Source: Sphingomonas_R arantia | Lineage (GTDB): Bacteria; Pseudomonadota; Alphaproteobacteria; Sphingomonadales; Sphingomonadaceae | DNA: 64,000 nt | Assembly (NCBI RefSeq): GCF_042682045.1 | Contig: NZ_JBHUGS010000001.1 | Location: 868,001-932,000 of the forward strand | Direction: 5' to 3' | Part shown: one piece after another, positions 8,818 to 17,205 of the stretch | Layout of the letters: the number at the start of each line of letters is the position of its first letter | How positions within the stretch are numbered: position 1 is the stretch's first letter | Notes under the pieces: model-generated | Databases searched by the model: none | What the model saw: the letters and a program-made list of their open reading frames with translations, nothing else | Told to the model about the DNA's origin: nothing | Made by a program: the position numbers and the translations under genes

Positions 8818-8843
8818 AGATGGCGCGAACGGGAGCGCGGTGC

Positions 8844-10523
8844 ATGAGTTTTACGAAATACGGGCTGGCGCTTGCCGCGGCACTGCTGTCCACGGCAGCG
8901 ACGTCGGTGCCCGAGGACCGGATCGCGCGGTTCGAGCAGTTCGTCTATTCGGGTGAGGACGGCGCCGCGCCGCCGGCAGGGTCGTACCGCAACCCGGTGC
9001 TGGCCGGCTATTATCCCGACCCGAGCGTGACGCGGGTCGGGGACGACTTCTACCTCGTCAATTCGACATTCTCGTGGTTTCCGGGGATCCCGGTGTTCCA
9101 CAGCCGCGATCTGGTGACCTGGCGGCAGATCGGCAACGCGATCGATCGGCCGGGGCAGCTCGACTACAAGCGGCTCGGCATGTCACGCGGGATCTTCGCA
9201 CCCGACATCACGCATCATGACGGGCGGTTCTACATCGTCACGACCTGCGTCGATTGCGGCGGGAATTTCGTGATCACCGCGCGCGATCCGGCCGGGCCGT
9301 GGTCGGACCCGGTGCGGTTGCCGACGGTGGGCGGGATCGATCCGTCGCTGTTCTTCGATACCGACGGCAGCGCGTGGATCATCAACAACCGCGATCCGAT
9401 CGGGCCGCCGCGCTATGACGGGCACCGTGCGCTCTGGATGGAGCGGTTCGACACGAAGACGATGAAAATGCTCGGCAACCCGAAGATGGTGGTCGACGGC
9501 GGCGTCGATCCGGCGGCCAAGCCGGTGTGGATCGAGGGACCGCATATCCTGAAGGTGGATGGGCGCTATTACCTGACCGCGGCGGAGGGCGGCACCGCCG
9601 TCGCGCACAGCCAGGTCGTGTTCCGGTCGGATAAGATCGATGGGCCGTACGTGCCCGCGCCGAAATCGGTCAACCCGATCCTGACGCAGCGCGACCTGGA
9701 CCCGGCGCGGCCGAAGCCGATCACGTCGGCGGGCCATGCGGATCTCGTTCAACTGAAGGACGGAAGCTGGTGGGCGACGTTCCTGGCGACGCGGCCGTAC
9801 GAGGGCGACCTGTATAATATCGGGCGCGAGACGTATCTGCTGCCGGTGACCTGGGCGAACGGCTGGCCGTCGATCCTGCCGCGTGGACAAGCGATCCCGA
9901 CGATCGCGCCGCGGCCGAAGCTGGCGCCGGATCCGCGGCCCGCGCCGCCGATGACGGGCAGCTTCACGGTCCGGGATGACTTTCCGGGCAACAAGCTGTC
10001 GCAGGCGTGGATGACGATGCGGACGCCGCGGACGCCGGGCTGGACGGTCGGTGGCGGGGCGCTGATGCTTGAGGCGCGGCCTGACGGGATCGGCGATCAC
10101 GCGCAGCCGAGCTATGTCGCGCGGCGGCAGATGCACGATGTCGCGAGCGCGGCGGTGACAGTGACGTTCCGGCCGACGGAGGGGGCCGAGGCGGGGCTGG
10201 CCGCGGTGCAGGACGACGATCATTTCCTGGGCGTGGCGTTGACCCGGGCGGGCGGGAAGCTGGCGGTGCGGGCGTTCCGGCGTGAGGACAAGGATGCGCC
10301 GGCGATCGGGCGGACGGTGGCGGTGGTGCCGATCGTTGCGGCTGTTGGAAGTCCGGTGCGGTTGCGGATTTCGGCGCGGGGGCCGGCCTATACTCTGGCG
10401 TACGCGGTGGGGTCGGGGGCTTGGCAGCAGGTTGCGGTGGTCGATGGGACGATCTTGAGTACCGCGAAGGCGGGTGGGTTTACGGGGACGATGATTGGGC
10501 CGTTTGCGCGGGCGGGGCGGTAG
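8844..10523 (+). CDS. Glycoside hydrolase family 43 beta-xylosidase / arabinofuranosidase
   Basis: A 559-residue protein with an N-terminal signal peptide (SFTKYGLALAAALLSTAATS), so it is exported. The five-blade GH43 catalytic domain starts at YRNPVLAGYYPDPSV, with the catalytic base Asp in YPDPSV (about D59). The transition-state Asp lies in GGIDPSLFF and the acid Glu in WIEGPHI (about E231). A C-terminal beta-sandwich follows from about residue 370. The layout fits GH43 enzymes that remove xylose or arabinose from xylan fragments. I chose the ATG at 8844 because a GGAG site and a signal peptide follow it; a longer in-frame reading from 8757 would span the operator. It sits downstream of the receptor with its own operator. 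Exact substrate (xylose or arabinose) cannot be set from sequence alone. Confidence 0.9.
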   Translation: MSFTKYGLALAAALLSTAATSVPEDRIARFEQFVYSGEDGAAPPAGSYRNPVLAGYYPDPSVTRVGDDFYLVNSTFSWFPGIPVFHSRDLVTWRQIGNAIDRPGQLDYKRLGMSRGIFAPDITHHDGRFYIVTTCVDCGGNFVITARDPAGPWSDPVRLPTVGGIDPSLFFDTDGSAWIINNRDPIGPPRYDGHRALWMERFDTKTMKMLGNPKMVVDGGVDPAAKPVWIEGPHILKVDGRYYLTAAEGGTAVAHSQVVFRSDKIDGPYVPAPKSVNPILTQRDLDPARPKPITSAGHADLVQLKDGSWWATFLATRPYEGDLYNIGRETYLLPVTWANGWPSILPRGQAIPTIAPRPKLAPDPRPAPPMTGSFTVRDDFPGNKLSQAWMTMRTPRTPGWTVGGGALMLEARPDGIGDHAQPSYVARRQMHDVASAAVTVTFRPTEGAEAGLAAVQDDDHFLGVALTRAGGKLAVRAFRREDKDAPAIGRTVAVVPIVAAVGSPVRLRISARGPAYTLAYAVGSGAWQQVAVVDGTILSTAKAGGFTGTMIGPFARAGR

Positions 10524-10540
10524 GGGTTTTGGGCGCAGTT

Positions 10541-10598
10541 CCGTTTGGTTCGAGCTTGTCGAGAACTCTGCGCTGGGTTCTCTGCAGGTTCGAGCTGA
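10541..10598. repeat. Degenerate copy of the GTTCGAGCCTGTCGAGAAC inverted repeat
   Basis: The left arm CCGTTTGGTTCGAGCTTGTC closely matches the 62-bp inverted repeat at 16753-16814. The right arm (GGTTCTCTGCAGGTTCGAGC) is decayed. Three other copies occur, at 16753, 39467 and 46051. Confidence 0.7.
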
Positions 10599-10651
10599 GA
10601 ATGGGCTGTTCTTGGTGACGTGGTCGTCACCAGCCTAAGCCCCCCACCCAA

Positions 10652-10674
10652 CCCTCCCCCCGGTGGGGGGAGGG
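10652..10674. repeat. CCCTCCCCCC hairpin
   Basis: Perfect 10-bp arms CCCTCCCCCC and GGGGGGAGGG around a GGT loop, in the gap between the convergent GH43 and GH10 genes. It may help end transcription, but no T tract follows, so I list it as a repeat. Confidence 0.5.
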
Positions 10675-10719
10675 CTAAGAGAACTTTGGGATCTGCGTTT
10701 GTGGCTCCCCCTCTCCCAA

Positions 10720-10750
10720 CCCTCTCCCCGAGGGGAGAGGGCTTTTCTGT
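10720..10750 (+). terminator. CCCTCTCCCC hairpin with T-rich tail
   Basis: Perfect 10-bp arms CCCTCTCCCC and GGGGAGAGGG, a 2-base loop, then CTTTTCTGTT. It lies between convergent GH43 (plus) and GH10 (minus) genes and can serve the plus strand well. The same hairpin unit recurs at 39794-39816. Confidence 0.6.
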
Positions 10751-10774
10751 TGTTCTGGTGGTGGCCTTTTGGCG

Positions 10775-12001
10775 TCAGCTGCGGACGGGAGCAGCCGCAA
10801 TCGCTGCGGCGATGGCGGCGCGCATGGGTTTGGGCGCGAAGTCGGCGTCGTAGGGGCAGGGGCGGCGTTTGGCGCCGTCCTTGCGTGGTTCGAAGCCTTC
10901 GATCCAGCTGTAGCGGTCGGTCATGCCCCAGAGCAGGACGTCGCGCAGCGCGGGGTAGGCGAACATGACGTCGAGATAGCCGCGCGTGAAATCGGCGACC
11001 GCGGTGTCGCGCGGGGCGATATCGGCGGGCAGGTTGTTGTCGCGGACGTCGAGTTCGGTGATGACGAGCTTATAGCCCATTGCCGTCACGGCATCGAGGA
11101 AACGCCGCCACTCGCCCTCGATCGCGGCGATGGCGGTGCGGGCGTCCATCCCCTGCGTCACGAGGTGCGACTGGACGCCGAGCGCATCGACGGGGACGCC
11201 GCGGCGCTTGAACCCTTCGAGCAGGCGGAGGACCCCGGCGCGGTGGTTCGCGTTGCCCGGTTCCCAGCTCATGTAATCGTTATAGACAAGCTGCGCGCCG
11301 GGGGCGGCGGCGCGGGCGGTGTGGAAGGCGAGGTCGAGCGTCGCCTCCGGCCCGCCGAGCGCGCGGGACAGGGCAGTCTGGTAGAGCGTGCCGTCGGCCG
11401 GGGTGACCGCTTCATTGACGACGTCGTAGCTCGGAATGCGCGCGCCGTAGCGCCGGCAGACGGTGTTGACATGTTCGACGAGCAGCCGTTCCGCCTCCCG
11501 CGAGGGCGAGCTGCCGAAGTCGTAATTCTCCTCCCACGCGGGCATCCACTTGGGTTGGTGCCAGAGCAGGTTGTGACCGCGGACGGGGAGGGTGTTGGCG
11601 GTCGCCCAGTCCATCATCGCGTCGAAGCGGGTGAAGTCGAACTGCGTGGCGCTGGGGCGGATCGCCTGCCACTTCATCTCGTTTTCGCCGACCAGGATGC
11701 CGCAGTCGCGTTTCAGCAACGCGGCATAGGACGGGTTGGCAAAGGAGCCGCGATCGGCGCCGGGCGCACCCCAGGCGAAGCAGGACCCGACGCGCAGGCC
11801 GCGGGCGGTGGCGAGCGTGTTGAGACCGACCGGTTCCACGGGCGTTGCGGCGGGCGGGGTGGCGACGGGAGTCGGCGTCGGGGTCGGCGGGACCGATGCG
11901 GTCGGGGTCGGGGTGGCTTGCGTTGCGCCACCGGCCCCGCCGCAGGCCGAGACGCCCATGCCGGCCAGCAGGACGAGACTGTCCCGTCGAGAGATATGCA
12001 T
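10775..12001 (-). CDS. GH10 endo-1,4-beta-xylanase, lipoprotein
   Basis: A 408-residue enzyme that cuts the xylan backbone. The N-terminus combines an RR signal (SRRDSLVLLAGMGV) with a lipobox ending at Cys20 (GVSAC), so it is probably a membrane-anchored lipoprotein. A Thr/Pro-rich linker (about 28-55) precedes the GH10 barrel. The barrel has GENEMKW, RGHNLLWHQ, the acid/base Glu in DVVNEAV (E197) and the nucleophile in ITELDVRD (E316), plus LLWGMTDRYSW near the end. The start at 12001 has GGAG upstream and a LacI-type operator about 23 bp away. It is convergent with GH43 and follows GH67 on the same strand, but the operator shows that it has its own promoter. Confidence 0.95.
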   Translation of the reverse strand: MHISRRDSLVLLAGMGVSACGGAGGATQATPTPTASVPPTPTPTPVATPPAATPVEPVGLNTLATARGLRVGSCFAWGAPGADRGSFANPSYAALLKRDCGILVGENEMKWQAIRPSATQFDFTRFDAMMDWATANTLPVRGHNLLWHQPKWMPAWEENYDFGSSPSREAERLLVEHVNTVCRRYGARIPSYDVVNEAVTPADGTLYQTALSRALGGPEATLDLAFHTARAAAPGAQLVYNDYMSWEPGNANHRAGVLRLLEGFKRRGVPVDALGVQSHLVTQGMDARTAIAAIEGEWRRFLDAVTAMGYKLVITELDVRDNNLPADIAPRDTAVADFTRGYLDVMFAYPALRDVLLWGMTDRYSWIEGFEPRKDGAKRRPCPYDADFAPKPMRAAIAAAIAAAPVRS

Positions 12002-12023
12002 TTCGATCCGCTCCAGCTTATTC

Positions 12024-12041
12024 TTATACCGCTACCATGGC
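12024..12041. promoter_or_regulatory. LacI-type operator candidate upstream of GH10 xylanase
   Basis: TTATACCGCTACCATGGC contains TACCGCTA (12027-12034), the same core as at 5230-5237. It lies between the GH67 stop and the GH10 start, close to the expected GH10 promoter. Confidence 0.6.
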
Positions 12042-12090
12042 AGCGGCGCGGTGGGTGTCAACCGGTGGTCGGTGCCGCCGTTTCCCGCCG

Positions 12091-14181
12091 TTACTGCGGG
12101 TTTCCGGGCGGGTAGGGGAAGGTCTGCGCCTTGTACCAGGCGAGGTCGTGCGCGGGGGGCGGCGAGCCGGCCGGGAGCGGCAGTTTGTTGAGCGACATCC
12201 AGTAGGAGAGGCTGGCGTCGCGCCACCAGCGGGCCTCGCGTGCCTGCACGGCGAGGAACTCGTCGGTCTTCTGCCAGCGTTCGGCGTCGACCAGCGGCTT
12301 GGCCTGCTGCCACTGGGTGCGGAGCGTGTCGACGGTCGCGACCCCGCGGTCGTAATGCTGGACGAGCGTGTCCCACAAGGTCGCGCCCGAGGCCATGCGG
12401 TAGGTCCAGGGGAGGTGGTGGAACCAGAGCAGTTCGGTCTCCGGCGTGGTCTTCGGATCGGCGTAGAGTTTCGCCAGGCCGGGGGCATATTGCGCGACCG
12501 CGTTGCTGCCCGTCTTCGTGCGATCGAAGCCGATCCCGGCGGCGTCCGCGCGGTGATAATAGACCGGGTTCCATTCGGGACGCTGAAGGTCCGCGACCCA
12601 CGGGCCGGGGCCGTAATGGTGGCCGGTTGCCATGAGATGGGCGAGGCCGAGCGGGCCGGTATAGTCGACGACTGCTTCGCGCGACGCCATCATCATCGCG
12701 ACGACGGTGTCGAGCAGTTTGGGGTCGGTGCCGAACGTCTGCATCGCCCATTCGCGGGCGATCGCCTGCGGCGTCAGCGAGGGGTCCCAGGCGAGCCGGC
12801 CGTAGGCGTACCAGTTGGCCTGGTTGAACGACGATCCGGTCCAGTCGCGGGAGTCGCCGATGTTGGCGACGCCGGCGATCGCGCTGAGGCGGTGTTTGTC
12901 GAGCGAGCCGTCGACGACTTGGCGTACGCGGGCGTGGCCGCGGGTGTGGGTGTCGGCATCGAGCGTTTCGGAGAAGAGCGGGGCGAGGTAGGCGAGGTGC
13001 GTCGCGAAGCCGAGATATTCCTTCGTGATCTGGAATTCCGGGGCGATCGGCGTGCGCGGCATGGCGCCGAACAGCGGGTGGAACGGTTCGCGCGGCTGGA
13101 AATCGAGCGCGCCGTTCTTGACCTGGACGATCACGTTCTTGGCGAACTGGCCGTCGAGCGGCTTGAATTCGTCATAGGCCTGTTTCGCGCGGTCGTTCGG
13201 GTCGGTGTCGGCATAGACGAACGCGCGCCACAGCACGATGCCGCCATGCGGGCGGACCGCGGCGGCGAGCATGTTGGCGCCGTCGGCATGGCTGGCGCCG
13301 TAGTCGCGCGGGCCGGGCTGGCCCTCGCTGTTCGCCTTGACCAGGAAGCCGCCGAAATCGGGGATGGCGCGGTAGATCTCGTCGGACTTCGCCGCCCACC
13401 AGGTGGCGACCGCGGGGTCCTTCGGATTGGCGGTCTTCAGCCCGCCCAGTTCGACCGGGGCGGAGAAGCGTGCGGAGAGATAGACCTTGATGCCGTAGGG
13501 GCGGAAGATGTTGGCCAGCTCCGCCGCCTTGGCGATGTAGCGCGGGGTCAGGCTTTCGACCTTGGCGTTCACGTTGTTGAGGACGGTGCCATTGATGCCA
13601 AGCGAGGCGTTGGCGCGGGCATAGTCGGTGTAGCGCGGGTCGCGGTAGTCGGGCAGCGTCCACCAGTCCCACAGCGAACGACCGGCATAGCCGCGTTCGA
13701 CGACGCCATCGAGATTGTCCCAATGGTTGAGCATGCGCAGGGCCACGCGCGGACGCGACGTCAGGTCGATCCGTGTGGGGGCGGCGCCGGTGGCGAGGTG
13801 GCGGAGGAGCGCGAAGCTGCCGTAGAGTATGCCGCGATCGGTGCCGGTGACCAGCGTGACGGGGCGGCCGTCGATGGTGACCGAGCGGACGAGATAGCCC
13901 TCGTCGCCGAGCGTGGCGACGGGCAGGCGGAGTGCGGCGACGGCCGGATCGGTCGCGCGGGCGAGCATGACGGGGCCGAGGCCGGCGGGGTTCGCACGGC
14001 GCAGTTCGGCCGCGGCGGCGGCGAGCATCGGGGTCTGTTCACCGCGGACGGTGACGGGGTCGGCGGTCTGGCTCGCGGTTGCGGGCGCGTAGCGCATCCA
14101 GAGGCGGTAGCCGTCCTCCGCCTGGGCCGCCGTCGCGCAGGCGAGCAGCGAAAGCCCGAGATACCATCGTCCTGTACGCAT
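12091..14181 (-). CDS. GH67 alpha-glucuronidase, exported
   Basis: A 696-residue enzyme that removes (4-O-methyl-)glucuronic acid from the end of xylo-oligosaccharides. It has a signal peptide (LGLSLLACATAAQA), so it works outside the cytoplasm. The GH67 hallmarks are present: LNHWDNLDG and RGYAGRSLWDW, the acid Glu in KANSEGQPGP, and the base pair Asp/Glu in FKPLDGQF and FQPREPFHPLFG. YRMASGATLWDTLVQHYDRG lies in the C-terminal region. I chose the ATG at 14181 because GGAGAG precedes it and the signal peptide follows at once; an in-frame start at 14211 would add ten residues. It diverges from the GH3 gene over an intergenic region with one operator. With GH10, GH3 and GH43 it completes glucuronoxylan breakdown. 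Confidence 0.95.
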   Translation of the reverse strand: MRTGRWYLGLSLLACATAAQAEDGYRLWMRYAPATASQTADPVTVRGEQTPMLAAAAAELRRANPAGLGPVMLARATDPAVAALRLPVATLGDEGYLVRSVTIDGRPVTLVTGTDRGILYGSFALLRHLATGAAPTRIDLTSRPRVALRMLNHWDNLDGVVERGYAGRSLWDWWTLPDYRDPRYTDYARANASLGINGTVLNNVNAKVESLTPRYIAKAAELANIFRPYGIKVYLSARFSAPVELGGLKTANPKDPAVATWWAAKSDEIYRAIPDFGGFLVKANSEGQPGPRDYGASHADGANMLAAAVRPHGGIVLWRAFVYADTDPNDRAKQAYDEFKPLDGQFAKNVIVQVKNGALDFQPREPFHPLFGAMPRTPIAPEFQITKEYLGFATHLAYLAPLFSETLDADTHTRGHARVRQVVDGSLDKHRLSAIAGVANIGDSRDWTGSSFNQANWYAYGRLAWDPSLTPQAIAREWAMQTFGTDPKLLDTVVAMMMASREAVVDYTGPLGLAHLMATGHHYGPGPWVADLQRPEWNPVYYHRADAAGIGFDRTKTGSNAVAQYAPGLAKLYADPKTTPETELLWFHHLPWTYRMASGATLWDTLVQHYDRGVATVDTLRTQWQQAKPLVDAERWQKTDEFLAVQAREARWWRDASLSYWMSLNKLPLPAGSPPPAHDLAWYKAQTFPYPPGNPQ

Positions 14182-14234
14182 CGTCTCTCCTTCGGCGGTG
14201 GCCGCGATCATTGACAGGCACGGCGCGTCCCGAC

Positions 14235-14252
14235 CATGCTAACGCTATCATG
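14235..14252. promoter_or_regulatory. LacI-type operator candidate between GH67 and GH3
   Basis: CATGCTAACGCTATCATG is an 18-bp imperfect palindrome (14 of 18 positions symmetric) with core TAACGCTA. It is placed between the divergent GH67 (start 14181) and GH3 (start 14298) genes, so one site could control both. Confidence 0.65.
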
Positions 14253-14297
14253 GTGACGGCGTCCCGAGCAACGCCGCACCGCAGGGGAGAGTGACAC

Positions 14298-16715
14298 TTG
14301 GCCGACCGCATCCACAAGACCGCGCGCGATCAGACCGCCGGGACCCGTCGCGACATCCTGCGCTGGGGCGGCGGGGTGTCGTTGCTGGCGTTCCTGCCGG
14401 GGGCGGGGCTGTCCACCACGGGCAAGGCGGCGGCGGTGTACCGCGATCCGCGCGCGCCGGTGGACCTGCGCGTGCGCGACCTGATGGCGCGGATGACGCT
14501 GGAGGAAAAGGTGGCGCAGACGATCGCGCTGTGGGGCACCAAGGCGGGCGTGATGCGCGACGGCGGGCTGGATTTTGATCCGGCCAAGGCGCAAACCGCC
14601 TACCCGAACGGGTTCGGGCAGGTGACGCGGCCGTCCGACCGGCGCGGCGGGCCGGAAGTGGCGGAAGTCGCCGGCGGCACGGGCGCGCGCTGGCGCGGGA
14701 CGGCGTCCACCGTGGCGTTCGTCAACGCGGTGCAGAAGTGGGCGCGCGACGACACGCGGCTGGGGATCCCGGTGCTGTTCCACGAGGAGGCGCTGCACGG
14801 CTATATGGCGCCCGACGCGACGAGTTTTCCGCAGGCGATCGCGCTGGCGGGCAGTTTCGACCGCGACCTGATGCGGCGCGTGCAGTCCGTGATCGGGCGC
14901 GAGGTGCGCGCGCATGGTAGCCACCTGGCGCTGTCGCCGGTCGTCGATATCGCGCGCGACCCGCGCTGGGGGCGGATCGAAGAGACGTTCGGCGAGGACC
15001 CGTATCTGTGCGGCGAGATGGGCGTGGCGGCGGTCGAGGGATTGCAGGGCGACAGCGCGACGCTGGGCGAGGGCAAGGTGTTCGCGACGCTGAAGCATAT
15101 GACCGGGCACGGGCAGCCGCAGGCGGGCAATAACATCGCCCCCGCGCCGATCGCGCTGCGCGAGTTGCACGAATCCTTCTTCCCGCCGTTCCGCGCGGTG
15201 GTGGAGCGGACGAAGATCGCCGCGGTGATGCCGTCGTACAACGAGATCGACGGGGTGCCGTCACACGCCAATCGCTGGCTGCTGGGTGAAACCTTGCGCA
15301 GTGACTGGGGGTTCGACGGGGTGGTAGTGAGCGACTACGGCGCGGTGGAGGAGTTGGAGCGCATCCACCATGTCGCTGTGGACCGTCAGGCGGCGGCGCG
15401 GCTGGCGCTGGCCGCGGGGGTCGATTCCGAGCTGCCGGACGGGACCGCGTTCCGGACGCTGGCGGATCAGGTGCGGCGGGGCAAGGTGGCGCAGGCCGAC
15501 GTCGACCGGGCGTGCGCACGGATACTGAAGCTGAAGTTCCGTGCCGGGTTGTTTGAGCAGCCGTTTGCCGATGCAAAGGCGGCGGCGCGGCTGACCGGCA
15601 ATGCGGAGGCGCGCGCGTTGGCGCTGGAGGCGGCGCGCAAGTCGGTCTGCCTGCTAACCAACAACGGGGCGCTGCCGCTGGCGGCGGGTAAGCGGATCGC
15701 GGTGATCGGGCCGAACGCGGCGGTCGCCCGGCTGGGCGGCTATTCGTCCGAACCGCGCAGGACGGTCAGCCTGCTGGAGGGTATGCGTGCGGTGGCGGGG
15801 GCGGGTACGACGATCCTGCATGCGCAGGGCGTGTTCATCACCAGTGCCGAGAACCGGTCGGACGATGCGGTCGTGCTGGCCGATCCGGCGCGCAATCGTG
15901 CGCTGATCGCGGAGGCTGTCACATTGGCCCAAACCGCCGATGTCGTCGTGCTGGCGATCGGCGATACGGAGCAGACGAGCCGCGAGGGGTTTGCTGCCAA
16001 CCATCTGGGCGACCGGACCGAGCTGGATCTGGTCGGTGAGCAGAACGCGCTGTTCGACGCGCTGAAGGCGACAGGCAAGCCGGTGGTGGTGGCCGCGATC
16101 AACGGGCGGCCGCCGAGCTGGCCCGACGTGGTCAAGCGCGCCGATGCGCTGCTGGAATGCTGGTACGGCGGGCAGGAGGGCGGCACCGCGATGGCGGAGG
16201 CGCTGTTCGGGCGGATCAATCCGGGCGCCAAGCTGCCCGTGACGGTGGTGCGCGAAGTGGGGCAGGTGCCGCTCTACTACAACGCGAAGCCGTCGGTCGG
16301 GCGCGGATATCTGTTCGCGGAGACCGCGCCGCTGTTCCCGTTCGGGCATGGCCTGAGCTACACGAAGTTCGAGATCGGGGCGCCGGTGCTGTCCGCGCCG
16401 CGGATCGGCAATGCGGGCAGCGTGACGGTGTCGGTCGAGGTCGCCAATGTCGGCGCGCGGGCCGGCGACGAGGTGGTGCAGGTCTATGTCCACGACCGGG
16501 TCGCGTCGGTGGCGCGGCCGGTGCGCGAGCTGAAGGGGTTCGAACGCGTGACGCTGGCGCCGGGCGAGCGCCGGACCGTGAAGTTCGTGCTGGGGCCGGA
16601 GGCGTTCCGGTTCTTCGACATCGACATGCGCGAAGTGGTGGAGCCGGGGCTGTTCGATATCGCGGTGGGGAACAGTTCGGTTGCGCTGAAGACGGCGACG
16701 CTGGAGATTGCTTGA
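14298..16715 (+). CDS. GH3 beta-xylosidase / beta-glucosidase, Tat-type export
   Basis: An 805-residue GH3 enzyme likely to release xylose from xylo-oligosaccharides. Near the N-terminus TRRDILRWGGGVSLLAFLPG looks like a Tat signal. The (alpha/beta)8 domain has GIPVLFHEEALHG, DPRWGRIEETFGEDPYL, KHMTGHGQPQAG and the nucleophile Asp in GVVVSDYGAV (D346). The second domain follows (SVCLLTNNGALPL, WYGGQEGG), then a C-terminal fibronectin-III-like domain with FPFGHGLSYT and VQVYVHDRVAS. The start appears to be TTG at 14298: it is the only good start upstream of the Tat signal and has GGGGAGAG upstream, and no in-frame ATG is close. The divergent GH67 and shared operator support xylan use. The family also contains beta-glucosidases. 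Confidence 0.92.
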   Translation: MADRIHKTARDQTAGTRRDILRWGGGVSLLAFLPGAGLSTTGKAAAVYRDPRAPVDLRVRDLMARMTLEEKVAQTIALWGTKAGVMRDGGLDFDPAKAQTAYPNGFGQVTRPSDRRGGPEVAEVAGGTGARWRGTASTVAFVNAVQKWARDDTRLGIPVLFHEEALHGYMAPDATSFPQAIALAGSFDRDLMRRVQSVIGREVRAHGSHLALSPVVDIARDPRWGRIEETFGEDPYLCGEMGVAAVEGLQGDSATLGEGKVFATLKHMTGHGQPQAGNNIAPAPIALRELHESFFPPFRAVVERTKIAAVMPSYNEIDGVPSHANRWLLGETLRSDWGFDGVVVSDYGAVEELERIHHVAVDRQAAARLALAAGVDSELPDGTAFRTLADQVRRGKVAQADVDRACARILKLKFRAGLFEQPFADAKAAARLTGNAEARALALEAARKSVCLLTNNGALPLAAGKRIAVIGPNAAVARLGGYSSEPRRTVSLLEGMRAVAGAGTTILHAQGVFITSAENRSDDAVVLADPARNRALIAEAVTLAQTADVVVLAIGDTEQTSREGFAANHLGDRTELDLVGEQNALFDALKATGKPVVVAAINGRPPSWPDVVKRADALLECWYGGQEGGTAMAEALFGRINPGAKLPVTVVREVGQVPLYYNAKPSVGRGYLFAETAPLFPFGHGLSYTKFEIGAPVLSAPRIGNAGSVTVSVEVANVGARAGDEVVQVYVHDRVASVARPVRELKGFERVTLAPGERRTVKFVLGPEAFRFFDIDMREVVEPGLFDIAVGNSSVALKTATLEIA

Positions 16716-16752
16716 TTGGCGAGGTCGGATCCTATCCGATCTGCTCCCGACT

Positions 16753-16814
16753 CCGTTTGGTTCGAGCCTGTCGAGAACTCGGCGCAGGGTTCTCGACAGG
16801 CTCGAACCAAACGG
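16753..16814. repeat. 62-bp perfect inverted repeat (GTTCGAGCCTGTCGAGAAC family)
   Basis: Two exactly complementary 26-bp arms, each containing GGTTCGAGCCTGTCGAGAAC or its complement, flank a 10-base loop. It lies 38 bp after the GH3 stop. Related copies are at 10541, 39467 and 46051, always outside genes and near 3' ends. It could act as a terminator or mRNA stabiliser; by form it is a REP-type element. Confidence 0.85.
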
Positions 16815-16870
16815 GGTGGTGGCTGGATTAAATGGATCGGCGACTGAGTTGTATCCGGTACGGTCTAACT

Positions 16871-17095
16871 TCAGTCGCGGACGGCCGGCACGCGCGTCCG
16901 GTTGACGACCATGCGGTCGTGCAGGCGGGCGATCGCTTCGCTGCCGGTGCGGACGAAGAGCGCGGGGAACAGCGCGTGGATCAGGCAGGCGGTGCCGGCG
17001 AGCAGCATCGTGCCCGCGAACCAGGCCGCGGTGCGGAGATGTTCGAGATAGGTTTCGCCCACCGCGTGCGGGTGGTCGGTGAAGAGATGCCTCAT
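16871..17095 (-). CDS. DUF6356 family small membrane protein
   Basis: A 74-residue protein with HLFTDHPHAVGETYLEHLRTA at the N-terminus and one hydrophobic helix (about residues 24-48). This short form matches the uncharacterised DUF6356 family of sphingomonads as I recall it. AAGGA lies 7 bases upstream of the ATG at 17095. It diverges from the Lrp/AsnC gene. Function unknown. Confidence 0.75.
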   Translation of the reverse strand: MRHLFTDHPHAVGETYLEHLRTAAWFAGTMLLAGTACLIHALFPALFVRTGSEAIARLHDRMVVNRTRVPAVRD

Positions 17096-17205
17096 GCGCG
17101 CGTCCTTTTGATGCGGCGAGGATAGTCGACGGGGACGCGAACAGGTTTCTTTTCTGACGGCGATCGGGCAGTTTGGCGGTTCAGATTTGCTACCTGGAGC
17201 CGGTT

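Noticed and set aside
11845..14214. A 789-codon plus-strand frame over the GH67 gene
   Set aside because: Antisense shadow; the minus-strand frame has all GH67 catalytic motifs.
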